This document shows, piece after piece, positions 42,843 to 53,981 of a stretch of 64,000 nucleotides of DNA. This stretch comes from Flabesymbios commensalis. Taxonomy: Eukaryota; Annelida; Polychaeta; Terebellida; Flabelligeridae. The translations under genes were made by a program, and so were the position numbers. The notes under the pieces are model-generated. The model was not told the origin of the DNA, searched no databases, and saw nothing but the letters and a program-made list of their open reading frames with translations. The stretch spans positions 43,959,339-44,023,338 of the forward strand of contig OZ024911.1 in assembly GCA_964017125.1 (NCBI GenBank), in the 5' to 3' direction. The number at the start of each line of letters is the position of its first letter. Within the stretch, counting starts at the first letter, position 1.

Positions 42843-43505
42843 TATCGCATGTTTTTCGACGATTTCTCAGTCAACTATCAACCGATTTTGATGAAATTTT
42901 TCAAGGACTATTTTCGAGTCACGTGGCAACACCCGTGAAATTTTCAGCTAAAAATAATATACATTACAAAAGTTAGACCATTTGACATGTGATGCAACAC
43001 GCGGTGCACCGGGGTACCGCTGTCCCCCTGGGTACCGCATGATTTGCAGCGCCACCTGGTGAATGCGGTGGCAATTTGCGTTGCAACTGATTCCGACATT
43101 GAAAGCTGTTTTACCACCAGTCTTTAGTGACGAAAATGCCCCCAAAATCAGGAACGTTTCACATCGATTTCTGCCCTATTTTAAAATTGTTTTACACTTT
43201 TTGCTACCCAGGGTACATCCCTGAAAAATAAAAAAAATAATTAAACAAAATGGCGGATTTCTGTCTGGTACCCCAGGGTACCGCGTGGTGCATCATGTAG
43301 TCAATTTGTAATTACGACGTCCCTCTATAAACCCATTAAACTGGTAAAATTAAAGTTTTTAGCCTTGAATTGTATTACATGCTAGATGGCATACAATATT
43401 TTCCGATGAAAATTTCACGGTGATCGCCGCATGACTCGAAAATAGTCCTTGCAAAATTTCATGAAAATCGGTTCAGAATTGACTGAGAAATGGGCAAAAA
43501 ACATG
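42843..43505. repeat. Foldback with CATGTTTTTCGACGATTTCT arms
   Basis: The left arm GACGATTTCTCAGTCAA, TCAAGGACTATTTTCGAGTC and GTGAAATTTTCA is answered by the complement at 43405-43505. Related arms recur at 49270-49485 and in single form near 40600, 49700 and 49960. Confidence 0.7.
43179..43433 (+). repeat. 255-bp near-identical direct repeat, copy 2
   Basis: Partner of 42144-42398, about 98% identical by hand comparison. This copy continues into the right arm of the foldback at 42843-43505; copy 1 does not. Confidence 0.9.
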
Positions 43506-43561
43506 TCACGAATAAACAAGTGCATACACAAAAGCCGACACAAATGTGATAAAATAGCCAT

Positions 43562-43812
43562 CAATTGGTGGCAGGACCCCTCGGCCGTAGGCTCTGTCCA
43601 TCAATATCAAGAAATAATGAGAAAAAATGACCCACACTACCACCATGTGATTTTTTTTTTAAATGGCTGAGGCAGCAATTTTGTTTTAAATGGATTCATC
43701 CCTAAAGTTAATCGGATCATAAGAAATACCTAGAGAACAATCATACCGAATTTGAATGCAATCCGAACAGCAGTTCATAATTTATCGTGCCCACTAGCTT
43801 TCTAGGTGGCAA
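43562..43812 (-). repeat. Inverted copy of the 11693-11935 block
   Basis: Complement of 11693-11935: TCTGTCCATCAATAT, GAGAAAAAATGACCC, AGAAATACCTAGAGAACAAT and GCAATCCGA in order. Confidence 0.7.
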
Positions 43813-45259
43813 TCTTTTTTTTAATGTTCGCGGCAGCCATTTTGTTTTCAACCTTTACACTGCTGCATAAAATTTGCAGCATGTGTGGTTTCCCACCAAG
43901 TAATATCTGGCACGTTTTTTCTTCAAAAAAAACAACTGATGAACAACTGATATTAAAAGCCATTATATTACAAAATCAGTCAGTTAGCTATCTTTAATGC
44001 GCAAAGAGAAAGACAACACAAAACCAAAATAAAAATAATTTTTTTTTTTTTTTTTTCAAGAATTTACTTGGCGATGCCCACAGCAGGCTGCGCTTGGTTT
44101 ATGTTGGGCGACCCATAGCAGTGTAAGGGTTAATGGATAATGTGATATTGTTGATGTTATTCCTTGTTGAAATTTAGTACTACAGATCGGTTGAATAGCC
44201 TAAGGCTACTGTTTTTACGGTTAACTCTACCATGGTAGGTAGAGTCAAAATTTTTTTTAAATTGTCAAATAAAATTATGCTGAGCCTTTTATGCTGTGCC
44301 GACATGCTAAAAGAAATACTTGACCACATTCCAAAGTTTTCACTGAGCAAGAAAAATGCTGTGCTAGATCAAAATCTGAGCTAAATTATAAAAATGTCCA
44401 AAAGATGGCACCTCAATGTTGCAAATTGGTTAAAGGGATACAAAATCCAAAACATCACCCAGCCACTTTTTGAAGCACCCGAAGAAAACTACTGAGGAGT
44501 TGTCGCTGTTGAGAGTTCTAGTTTTTAGATACATCAGGGTACCCAACGAGTGCCCGCAATTACAGTAGCAGTAGCAAATATACAGTAGATCCTGTCATCA
44601 ACGACCCTGCCATCAACGACCTTTTGTCTCCAACGACTATTTTTTCTTGCACGGAACATTTTTCTATAGTTAACGACCTGTGATCAACGACTGTCTAACG
44701 CGACTTGCGATCTCAAATATCTGGCAGAAGGTCATTATATTACTTGTGTCGAACGACCTCAACTTTTTTCGTCATACGACTTTTGGTAACATTTATTAGC
44801 AAACCACTGCATGTCAAATCTTGACTGTGTCGATATCATGGTTAACAGAGAGGTATAACGCTGATCTTTGTGGCAAGAGGCCTATCTACCTCAGACCGAT
44901 ATCACCTCCCGCTGGTAGGAAATCATCCAACCCTTCATGTCCAATGATCAACTAAAGATATGCCCTATGAATCAATTTAATGCTCGCAGTAGTCGAAAAG
45001 TATATATACAATTGTTTATTTTGCATAGCGCTAATTAAACATGTTTTAAAATACAATCGTATTAAATTGTTCAGGGAATGTAATAAGAGGATACACCATG
45101 ATTCAATTATACAAATAATATTGTCTATAGCACACTAAATGTGAAGTGCTATTCAGTTGTGTGTTGTCTGGTAGACGAGCGGCGCCTTCATACGCTATAT
45201 ACACAGTCAGTCAGTCAGCAGTACACCCCTCTCGAAGACATGAGACGCGCCGTCGATGA

Positions 45260-45367
45260 CCAGCAAACACAAGACGTTGACCCAATGTTGTTTTATCGTT
45301 GGGCCACTGTATTCGAGGTCGGCCCGCATCTAAACAATATTGGTTCAATGGCTCATGTTTACTAGGT
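45260..45367. repeat. CCCAGCA-type foldback inside a pogo-like element
   Basis: CCAGCAAACACAAGACGTTG on the left, centre TCGTTGGGCCACTGTATTCG, right arm ATTGGTTCAATGGCTCATG and TTTACTAGGT. Nested in the element at 44583-45957. Confidence 0.78.
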
Positions 45368-45545
45368 TACTAGACAACTGGCACGAGACTTTGATGCAGG
45401 GTTGGCCAACATTAGAGCACCATCGCGTCGGGACATAACTAATCCCCCAGTCACTTTAATACAATACACTGCCTTGATTAGCGGTCCACGCGTGTTTATT
45501 CACAGGTAGCGAACGTCCTAAATGAGCGTGGTCCGGCCACATATA

Positions 45546-45606
45546 CCCAGCAAACACAAGACGTTGATTCAATGGTGGATTGATTCAACGTATTGTGTCT
45601 GCTGGG
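45546..45606. repeat. CCCAGCA-type foldback, minimal 61-bp form
   Basis: Shortest copy: CCCAGCAAACACAAGACGTT and a nearly perfect complement ending TTGTGTCTGCTGGG, with only a few bases between the arms. The GGCCCA...CGACG core of the longer copies is missing, so the arms alone may define the family. Confidence 0.82.
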
Positions 45607-46639
45607 ACGGGGACGGTACAAACGTCCTAGTGTGGGCATAATGCTCCTGTTAGTGTCAACACACATGTGTATTATTCATCAGTAATGAATAACTGTTCCC
45701 TTTTTGTTTCACTAGGTATTTTTCTGTTTAACCAGGGCTACATCATCTGTCCTATAGTGACACATTTAATGTGAATATACAACGCCTCATGCCTGTAAAG
45801 TGTCAAAAGCTACCTGGGCTTATATAACGTGTGCTATGTTAGCGTGATTAGCCTAGCTATTTTACAGCAAAAACTCATTCCTGTGACCAGCGACTTTCTG
45901 TCACCAACGACTTTTTTTGTCTGGCAGAAGCAAGGTCGTTGGTGACACGATCTACTGTACCACATATGCACATAAGAATCAGAAATTTGAGCATTGCCGC
46001 CGACCTCCGTTTTTTTTTTTTTTCACGAGGGGGTCATGGAAGAAGAAAAATTTTGCTGGATTCTTATCCTTATAGCTATGAAAATTCTATTTTTACCCTC
46101 GGTGGGCCCCATGAGGAAAGGCAGGGTAGGCAAAAAAAACTTCACCTAGGTTTTACCCCGGGTAAACTAGTGCAGCCTTCCTCAGGTATCTCATTTCTTT
46201 GAGATTCCTACATTGTTCTGTCCAAACGGTCTCAATGATGTCCTACAGAACTTCCTCATAGGGCAGTGGACATAGTCCATTTCCATTTTTTGCATTTTTT
46301 TTACAAAAATTTTAAAAATGGCACCTGCGTAAATAAAATTATCAAAAGGGGCCACAGCATGCCTGTTCCACTTACGGTATCTAGATCTAGTCAAGCATTT
46401 GTTGCAGCTATCATGAAATTAAAGGCGAGAGCTGGCATCATTTTTCGTAATTGCGAGAAATCTAATGATGGGAACCCCCAAAACAGGTGATAAAAGTGGC
46501 ATTCAAAACAAATTACTCTTTTAATTCTACAATGAGGGCTTCATTTCTACCAGTAATACTGAGGCTGAGCAAAAAGAGCAAACAAAGAAAAATATGTCTT
46601 TTATTGCAGTGTATCACAAATTTACATAAATGTTGAAAA

Positions 46640-46745
46640 AAACACGAAAAAAACACCAAAATGACTTCTTCGGAGGTAGACTACCTCATGGCCATGCCGA
46701 TTGAAAATAAAATTTATCTTATCTATCTTATCTTATTAAGACTTA
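46640..46745 (+). mobile_element. 3' end of a LINE or SINE
   Basis: ATGGCCATGCCGATTGAAAA, then AATAAAATTTATCTTATCTA and further TCTTATC units. A polyadenylation-like hexamer followed by short tandem repeats is how many CR1/L2-type LINEs and their SINEs end. Nothing recognisable upstream. Confidence 0.5.
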
Positions 46746-47289
46746 ACTTATTATACTATAGAATAGATGGAGCACCTGTCTGGCACTTCGTTTCCAGACG
46801 GGGAGCTGGATGTTGTTTATTGACTCCAGAAATTCAAACAAAATGGCCGCAATTCATACTGTTCATACCAGCTCGATTTGAATTTTCATTTGTTTATATT
46901 TTCCTGACGCGACCTTAAAAACTTATTAACGGTGGCGGCTATACATTTTTTCAGCCTCACAAATTGATTGTACACCACTAGACAGTCAGATGAGGGTGTG
47001 CAGACATCACACTGGTGCCTTGCCTGTTTTTTCAATAGGGAGCTTGTCAACCGGGGGCGGGACCGGTTCGGCGGTTGACAATGTTGACTAACTATAGCAG
47101 GGTGGTGGCGGTAGTTTTCGTGTACCTAAACGAATACGACCCACAGCGTGCACAGAATGGACGCGTATGAATATTGTGGGCCGTATTGTGATTGGTATGT
47201 CTGAGCCATTTCCGTTTTGATAAAAATATGCTTCCGGGTCAATTGGGAATAGGGAGCATATCTAGATTATTTCAATCTCCTATGTTTCA

Positions 47290-47730
47290 GGGGGAGTTTT
47301 CGCGCAGTTGAGGGTATATTCGCGAACCGCATTGTGTAACAGCGTGGAGACCCATGTTGCATATGTTTTTCATTTAGTTTGTTTCCAAATGGATTTGGGA
47401 TTCCTTCCGGCACATGTCTGTTTTTATTTCAACCTGATACAACAATCAGCAAAAAAATTATATAAAAATGTAATTTCACTGATTTTGAGTTCTAGAAAAT
47501 AAAAAAATCCGCATTTTCTGGGACTTAAAATAAAAAGGAACTATTTTAATGGCAGATGAAAAAAAAAGGTTGCCACGAAACGACGCGATTTTTATATACG
47601 CTGCATTAAAACACCAGTCAACAAACAAAAATCAAAACAAGATAAAAATTTACAAAACCCTTTAAGAACTAGGGCAAAAAACAAATGAGGTGCGCGAAAA
47701 TACCCCCTGCGCGAAAATACCGTTCACCAC
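47290..47730. mobile_element. MITE with TTTTCGCGCAG inverted ends
   Basis: GGGAGTTTTCGCGCAGTTGA then GGGTATATTCGCGAACC at the left; GCGCGAAAATACCCCCTGCG then CGAAAATACC at the right. AT-rich interior, no ORF. Confidence 0.55.
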
Positions 47731-47740
47731 CCTATACTAT

Positions 47741-48155
47741 TATAGGTCGTACGCCCAATATCGCGAACCACGTTTTTTGCCATTTAAAAAATATTTGGTG
47801 AATTTTATTTTTTTCAACTCCATTTAACTTGCAAAGTTATACGGCGGCGCCTATTTCTGCCGTTTTTTCGGCAAAAAATACTGTACATCGTCTGATCTTT
47901 TCTTTGTCATGTATGATGACAGGTGCAAGTCATTCATCATTAGAGCGGTGGGCGATATTAAGTGAAAATCGGAGAAATCGGTATACATAACAAAGAAAGG
48001 ATTTCCCAAGTTAAAATAATTTTAAACCAAAAATTATACCTGGAGATCGCCGGACATGTTAGTGAGTTGAATAGAAGTAAAAAAAAAAAATTTCAGCCGG
48101 TAAATATTTTTTAAATGGCGAAAACCGTGGTTCACGATATTGGGGGTACGACCTA
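47741..48155. mobile_element. MITE with TATAGGTCGTAC inverted ends
   Basis: Inverted arms of about 56 bases: TATAGGTCGTACGCCCAATA, TCGCGAACCACG and GCCATTTAAAAAATATTT at the left, the same with a few changes in reverse at 48100-48155. The interior has no ORF. It directly abuts the preceding MITE. Confidence 0.8.
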
Positions 48156-48581
48156 TAGTAGGTACTTGTGTAAACATGAAACTGGGGTCTAAAAAAAGGA
48201 AATTTATGACGTCTTCTTTTGGTCATTTTTTGTACATGTAGAAAAAAGGTATAAATGTTATGGTCTCTGAAGGCATAAAAAGGTGTTCTAAATTTATTTG
48301 ACAAAATACCTTTTATGATGGTCTAAACTTAGAACTAGGGTCTGGAAGAAAAATAACGGCGAAACCTGTATTATCGCTCAATGTACAGATTTCTGAAAAT
48401 TAGCTTGTACTTCTATAACTAAATATTTTGTTCTGGTACCTAGTACAACATATTGGTACAGTTGAAGTATATATTTTTGAGCATGTCTGTAAAATTTTAT
48501 GAGAATCAAAGGGGTAGCAGATACTTTTTTCTAAGCAACAAGAAATTGGCGTGAAGTGAAATTCAGCATTTTTTTTGCATT

Positions 48582-48622
48582 TGACCTTGACCTTTCACTG
48601 ACATTATTGAAGGTCAAGGTCA
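48582..48622. repeat. AAGGTCAAGGTCA hairpin
   Basis: TGACCTTGACCTT at 48582-48594 and its exact complement at 48610-48622. AGGTCA half-sites with the TCAAGGTCA extension match the monomeric nuclear-receptor (ERR/SF-1 type) consensus. Whether it binds anything is unknown. Confidence 0.5.
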
Positions 48623-49179
48623 CCGAAAAAAATAATTAAATGTGGAATCACGTTCCATAATATTTACCGAACCTAAAAATGTCAGGTTATTATATATTTA
48701 AATTTGAAAAAGTATTGTTAATTTTAAGAAAAGTTGTGATGTTTTCTCATTTTTAATTAAAAAGAAGCTTTTTCCTGCAAAAATTCTGCGGTTCTTAACA
48801 ATACCAGAGAAAAGGCAAATTTGCATAGGCGAAAATGACAATTTCTCAAAAACTATTTCAGATATTGAAAAAAATTACACAGCATATTGTTCCTGTTATT
48901 TATAGCTATCACTGTGCCAAATTTTAACATTTTTGAAGCAGCTACAGCATTTCAGTACAGTGCGGACCATAAAAAAAACAGTAACAAATCACAATTTTAT
49001 TTCAATGTGTCTTTATGTTATCATACACAAAAAAAAGCCTGTTTCAAAATACATTTTTGGCCGTAACTTTTTTATTCCTTATCAGATTATGAAAAATGAG
49101 GCCTTTTTAAAATCGTAAGACCCTGTAGAATAAAATTAATCAAGCAGAGTTAATAAAAAAGGTAGATTATATTTTATTG

Positions 49180-50010
49180 TCAAGTGCCTACCTATAGTAT
49201 ATCCTATAGACTATAGATCTACAAGTTAATCTGACGGCGGGTATAAGTCTGTCCGACATTATACATTTAAAAAAAACTGCAAAATTTCAAAGAAATCGGT
49301 TGAAAATTGACGGAGAAAACGCCGAAAATCATGCGATCCTGATTGATCATTTTTAATTTGACGGCGAGTATAGATAAGTATTTATACCCAAAGTCACATT
49401 AAAAGTGATCAACCAGGATCGCATGTTTTTCGTCGATTTCTCGGTCAATTGTCAACCGATTTTCATGAAATTTGGTAACAATCATATTTCAGCAGAATCC
49501 TAATATCCTTGAAAATTTCGTAAAATTATATATTGTATTTCAAAAGTTAGACCATTTGACATGTAATATATTGAAATTACGACGTCCCTCTGTAAACCCA
49601 TCAAACTAATTCTAGAATTTTATCACATGTCAAATGGTCTAACTTTTGAAATATTCGATATAATTTTGCAATTTTTTTACCGCTGTTAGGATTTGAATAG
49701 AAAATGGCATTTGCAAAATTTCAAGAAAATCGGTCCAGAATTGACGGAGAAATCACCGAAAATCATGCGATCCTGGTTAATTTGACGGCAAGTATAAGAG
49801 TATAAGTTAGACCATTTGACATGTAGTAAATAAATAAAAATGTTGCCCTCTATAAACCCATTAACGTCGTCTCAAAATTGTATTACATGTCAAATGGTTT
49901 AACTTCTAAAATACTTATCAAAACTTCGCGAAATTTTCAGGGTAGTCACGACATGAATGGAAAATAGTGTGTGTAAAATTCCATAATCCTGGTTGATGAA
50001 TTTAATGTGA
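49180..50010. repeat. Cluster of foldback units, CATGCGATCCTG type
   Basis: ATCATGCGATCCTGATTGAT at 49330 and its inverse near 49410 form arms of about 77 bases. Further phrases ACCATTTGACATGTA, CCCTCTGTAAACCCATCAA and GAATTGACGGAGAAATCACC recur in direct and inverted order, and match the 42843-43505 foldback. Confidence 0.65.
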
Positions 50011-50610
50011 ATCTAACTAGGCCCCCTATAGACTAATGACACAGTAACCTGGTATTGGTAACGTTAACGTTAAATGGTAATGCTATAGACAGACCTATAG
50101 TAGATCTATATCAACTTATTATCGCTCAAGCATGACTTCGATTATTCACAACCAGTTAAATAAAGCGAAGAGTCTGCCAATAATCCAATATAGGCCCTAC
50201 CCTTAGTCAGACATATTATATTTCTAAACATTATACTTCTGCAAGACTTATTGTAGTATTTGATAATAATGTCAACCTGTAAAAAGTGTGAAAAATGGAA
50301 ATAGAAAGTATGCGCGAGCACCGAAAACCTCTGGTTAGTAATTTGTGACTACCGTATAAATTGTATGGATATATTACTAACGTTAGTCTATTTTTATTTT
50401 AATATTTTTATTTTCCATTGGAGATGACGAACAAGGCCCGATGGCATTTTCATAAAATCACTTGGCCTCATTTCACTTGCAGTTTGACATACAAAGTGGT
50501 GTAGCTTTGATCCAGCGTTTTTTACTTTGAGTAGGCCTATACTCCAGCAGCCCTCCATTGTGGAGTAGCATGCTGGAGTGGGGGAGAGGCCAGCAAATCT
50601 ATTCGACCAG

Positions 50611-50960
50611 GGGCCGTATTCTCGTGAAGATCACCTAACTTTAAGAATTTTTCGCAACTTTAAAATGCGGAACTCCGTAACTGCGGAATTCCGTAAATCG
50701 CTATTCTCAAACTATTTGCGGAAAACTGTAGTTGCGGAGTTCCGCATCCTAACTTTTATGCAAAACACGCCATTTTTTCCTAGAATTTAGGGCACCCAAA
50801 TTCTTTCCGTAACTTTTACCTAAAACTTAGGTGAGTTCCGCATCTCAAAAAATTAACGAGAATAGCACTTACGGAAAAAAACCAAAGATGCGGAAATATT
50901 TGAGGAAATTCCAAAAATCTACGATGCGGAACTCCGTAAATGGTCACGAGAATACGGCCC
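50611..50960. mobile_element. 350-bp MITE with GGGCCGTATTCTCGTGA ends
   Basis: GGGCCGTATTCTCGTGA at the left and its exact complement at the right, with CAG on both sides (50608-50610, 50961-50963) as a probable 3-bp target duplication. The interior is full of GCGGAACTCCGTAA-type inverted motifs, so the whole element folds back. No ORF. A 3-bp target site is typical of Harbinger-like elements; that assignment is inference. Confidence 0.85.
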
Positions 50961-51183
50961 CAGCTGACTCTTAAATGCTGCCACAGTTTTCTATTCTATG
51001 GCAGCTGCCGGAAGATAATTCCAATCAGGGATGGCTCGATGCCAAAAAGGATTTTGTCCCAGTGTGGTGTTAGCTCTCAGTCTCTGATGTGTTTATAGGC
51101 CTGATTGTGCCCACCACGTGTTGAATTCTGCCCATCACGTGTTCTTATATAAGATAATAGTGCTTTTGTTTCTGTGTTAGGGC

Positions 51184-53280
51184 CTATACAAACGACCTGT
51201 CGCTCGTGGTCAAATCGCAAATGGGCCTACATTTATTTGCGGATGACTGTCTCGATCCTGACTGTATCGACCCATAATTGAGACAAGGATCGACCAGATG
51301 ATCATGCAACAAGATCTGGACTCATTCCGGGACTGTCCAACTTGTGGCAGATAAAGTTCCAGTAAAGTGCTAGCTAGGCCTACTCCATGAGGTTTACCTG
51401 GTCGAGAAGATATGCAGTGTGATTATACTCTGTGACACACAACTTTTTCTCAGGTAGGCCTAAACTAAAATCAATACCTGGAGAATATGCTCAGTGATGA
51501 TGCCAAGGTGGGGGGGGGGGGTGACATAATAATAAGAAAAAAAGAACATTTCTACCCTGGCCTTCCTGTGCAGAAACCTAAGATATTGTCCACGAAGCTG
51601 AATGAACTGGCGCATAGCTCACTTGTGAGATCAACCTTGGAATATGCCAGTAAGCATAGCTAGGCTTACTGTGTGCATGCCCAGCTATAAACACAAAACA
51701 TTCTGCTAACAATTCGCAAAATGTTCCCGATTTGTTATTGTTATAAGAGAACATTTGCATAACATTTCGGGAATATTCTGTATCAGGGAATATTATATGC
51801 ATGTTTTACGGATGTTTTCATTTTAACAATTTTCAAAGTATTCCCGATTTGTTCTTGTCATAAGAACATTTGCACAACATACGGGGGATATTCTGCACCA
51901 GGGAATATTATACGCATGTTCTAAGAATGTTCCCAGTTAACAATTCTCAAAGTATTCCCGATTTGTTCTTAACATGAAAACATTTGCATAACATCCAGAG
52001 GATATTCTGCAACAGGAAACATTATACAAACGTTCTAAGAATGTTTCCACGGATCGAGGTGTTGGAAGTAACTTGTTTTGTTGTGGATGCCAATATTTAG
52101 TGGGGGAATCTGCGCATGCGTGGAATTTTGAATTGTCAGTTTGAATTGATGCACAGTCCAGACAGGTTGGATCCTGAATAGTCTGGATTTCACAATTTTT
52201 CGTAGCGACAAAAACAATGCAACGTGAGTATATCATACATTACGACCCTGAGATTATTCTGGCAAAATAATTTGACTTATCATCGATCTATTCATCATGT
52301 AATTCCAGTGTTTATTCCCCAACCCTTCAACTGGTGCGAGGTCACGAGTTGCATACTGTTAACATGGCTACGCTAGTATCAGTGTATATGGCTCTCTGTA
52401 GCGTGCATACAGACACTGCTATCACTATATTGTTAATGTTTTGCTTCATGTTATGATGTACTATACTTTTTCAAGATGTTAAAGTAAACGTGATCATGAA
52501 GAGCCACTAACTATTATTCGTCTGTTTATCATTGTAGGCTGGCCGTGTGTGAAAATGACGTTGCTCAAGAGCACAAACCAACAACCATGAATAAAATGGC
52601 TTAATGTACTTGAAATAAATTCGTTGGTGTGTTGAAGATCTCTGGCGTTTGGTGTTGGTTATTCTCTCAATGTTCGTGTTGAATATTCCCAGAACATTCC
52701 CACAATATTATTTGAATGTTCCCAGAATATTCTAGCAATATTATGTTAGATTTTGTCATAATATTTCCTAAACATTCCCATAACATACATTGCTTATCTT
52801 TTTAATATTGTGGGAACATCCCCACAATGTTTTTCTTAATATGTTGAAACATTCGCACAATATTATTCGAATATCCCCAGAACGTTTTCGCAATGTTTTT
52901 TAGCACATTCCCTGAATATTCTCTGGATATTTTTTAAGTATTCCCAGAATATTCTCACAATGTTTTTTCATAATGTTTTGGAATAATATTCTGCTAACGT
53001 CTAAGAAACTCCACACAATTATATTCCCATAACATTCTCAAAAAATATCCCTCAAATCTTAAGAAAATATTCTCCTACTGTTTTCAGAACATTAAATTGC
53101 TAGCTTGGTGGGATCCTCACTTGGTGAAAACATTAAGAAATGGGAAGCAGTGCAGTGACATGCGTCTTGCTTCATAGTAGGCAATTTCCGCAGACTGAGT
53201 AGTTGCACAAAGATACTCCCACACTGCAGGATAGGAGGAAAAATGCGAGATTAATTATATATGCTGCACAAGATCATCAG
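51184..53280 (+). pseudogene. Decayed LINE reverse transcriptase, split by a satellite
   Basis: The first part, 51184-51660, reads YTNDLSLVVKSQ and then LFADDC, the catalytic FADD box. After it come QQDLDSF, YLENMLSDDAKV and TLAFLCRNLRYCP, answering the family's TLGFLRRNL motif and LEYAS. The second part, 53110-53280, continues with WDPHLV and LQDRRKNARLI, which directly follow LEYAS in such LINEs. Several stops and frame changes interrupt it: a stop after CIDP and others before QQDLDS and after LRYCP. Jockey/CR1-like by these motifs. The 1.4 kb in between is the AATGTTCCC repeat. Confidence 0.75.
51690..53110. repeat. AATGTTCCC/GAATATTC satellite inside a LINE relic
   Basis: On the left three units of about 110-120 bases share AACATTTGCATAACAT, GGGAATATTCTG, CAGGGAATATTAT and ATTCCCGATTTGTT. 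On the right, 52660-53100, degenerate TTCCCAGAACATTCCCA units stand in the opposite sense. The left edge CCCAGC then AAACACAAAACATTCTGC resembles the ends of the CCCAGCA foldbacks. Confidence 0.7.
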
Positions 53281-53981
53281 CGGGGGCACACCCATCGCAG
53301 CAGAACCACCCTTCTTTGGCCTAGATAGCCAGCTAACAAAAGCCGTAATTTAAATAAACATAATTTCAGACAACTTACTGCCAACACGACTGTGTAGCAA
53401 CAGTCCCAGCTTCTTTCCCTGTACCATACATAATTTGAACTCAGTGTCTCAGGACTATAGCCTATAGACAGAGTGACAGCCGGAATGGACAGCTTCACAT
53501 GCGCACCTCCCTATGCGTGATACTCTACACTAAGAGGACTGCATCGTATTTTTACAGATACAGATACAGAAAATTCCAATTAATTGTACTACAGTAGATA
53601 CGAATAAGCCCGCACACTTCTGGTCAAAAGATGTTCTTCTTCTTTGTGAACAGAGTAGAAACTTCCAATGGAAGGCTATATATAGGCTTATAGTTGCTCT
53701 GGTGAGTGGTGTGCGCCAGCAATTCAGTGTATTACAAGATCAACGAATTTATAATAATACAAATCAAGATTATACTGGATGTTTCATATTACATGTTATA
53801 CACTTATGATGAATGTGTACAATAATATTGGTATGCGGAGTTGCATATGTTTAAATGTTAGGTGCAGAACAAAAAAAAACAAAAGAGTTGAGGGTAAAAC
53901 TAATAACTGGATAATAAAATAAGACATATTGTAGTTTGCCAACTTGTGCAGTTAAAATAATATAAACAATAATAATAACGA

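Larger units (their letters stand above)
42088..44353. repeat. Inverted repeat pair TTGCTCAGTGAAAAC
   Basis: ATTTTTCTTGCTCAGTGAAA then TGGAATGTGGTCAA at 42088-42137 and its complement at 44304-44353, facing each other around the direct repeats and the foldback. They could be the ends of one larger element. The neighbouring block 41920-42060 also has an inverted copy at 46110-46270 (CGTTTGGACAGAACAATGT). Confidence 0.5.
44583..45957. mobile_element. Pogo-like non-autonomous element, 1.4 kb
   Basis: Left end CAGTAGATCCTGTCATCAAC then GACCCTGCC; right end, inverted, CAGTAGATCGTGTCACCAAC then GACCTTGC. TA on both sides (44581-44582, 45958-45959). ATCAACGAC and CGACTTTT motifs repeat near both ends. 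CAG ends with a TA target fit pogo/Tigger. No transposase ORF. Two CCCAGCA-type foldbacks are nested inside. Confidence 0.75.

Noticed and set aside
42144-43433. The 255-bp direct repeats as terminal repeats of a small LTR-type element
   Set aside because: They lack TG...CA borders, and I see no primer-binding or polypurine site between them. The unit also belongs to a foldback family.
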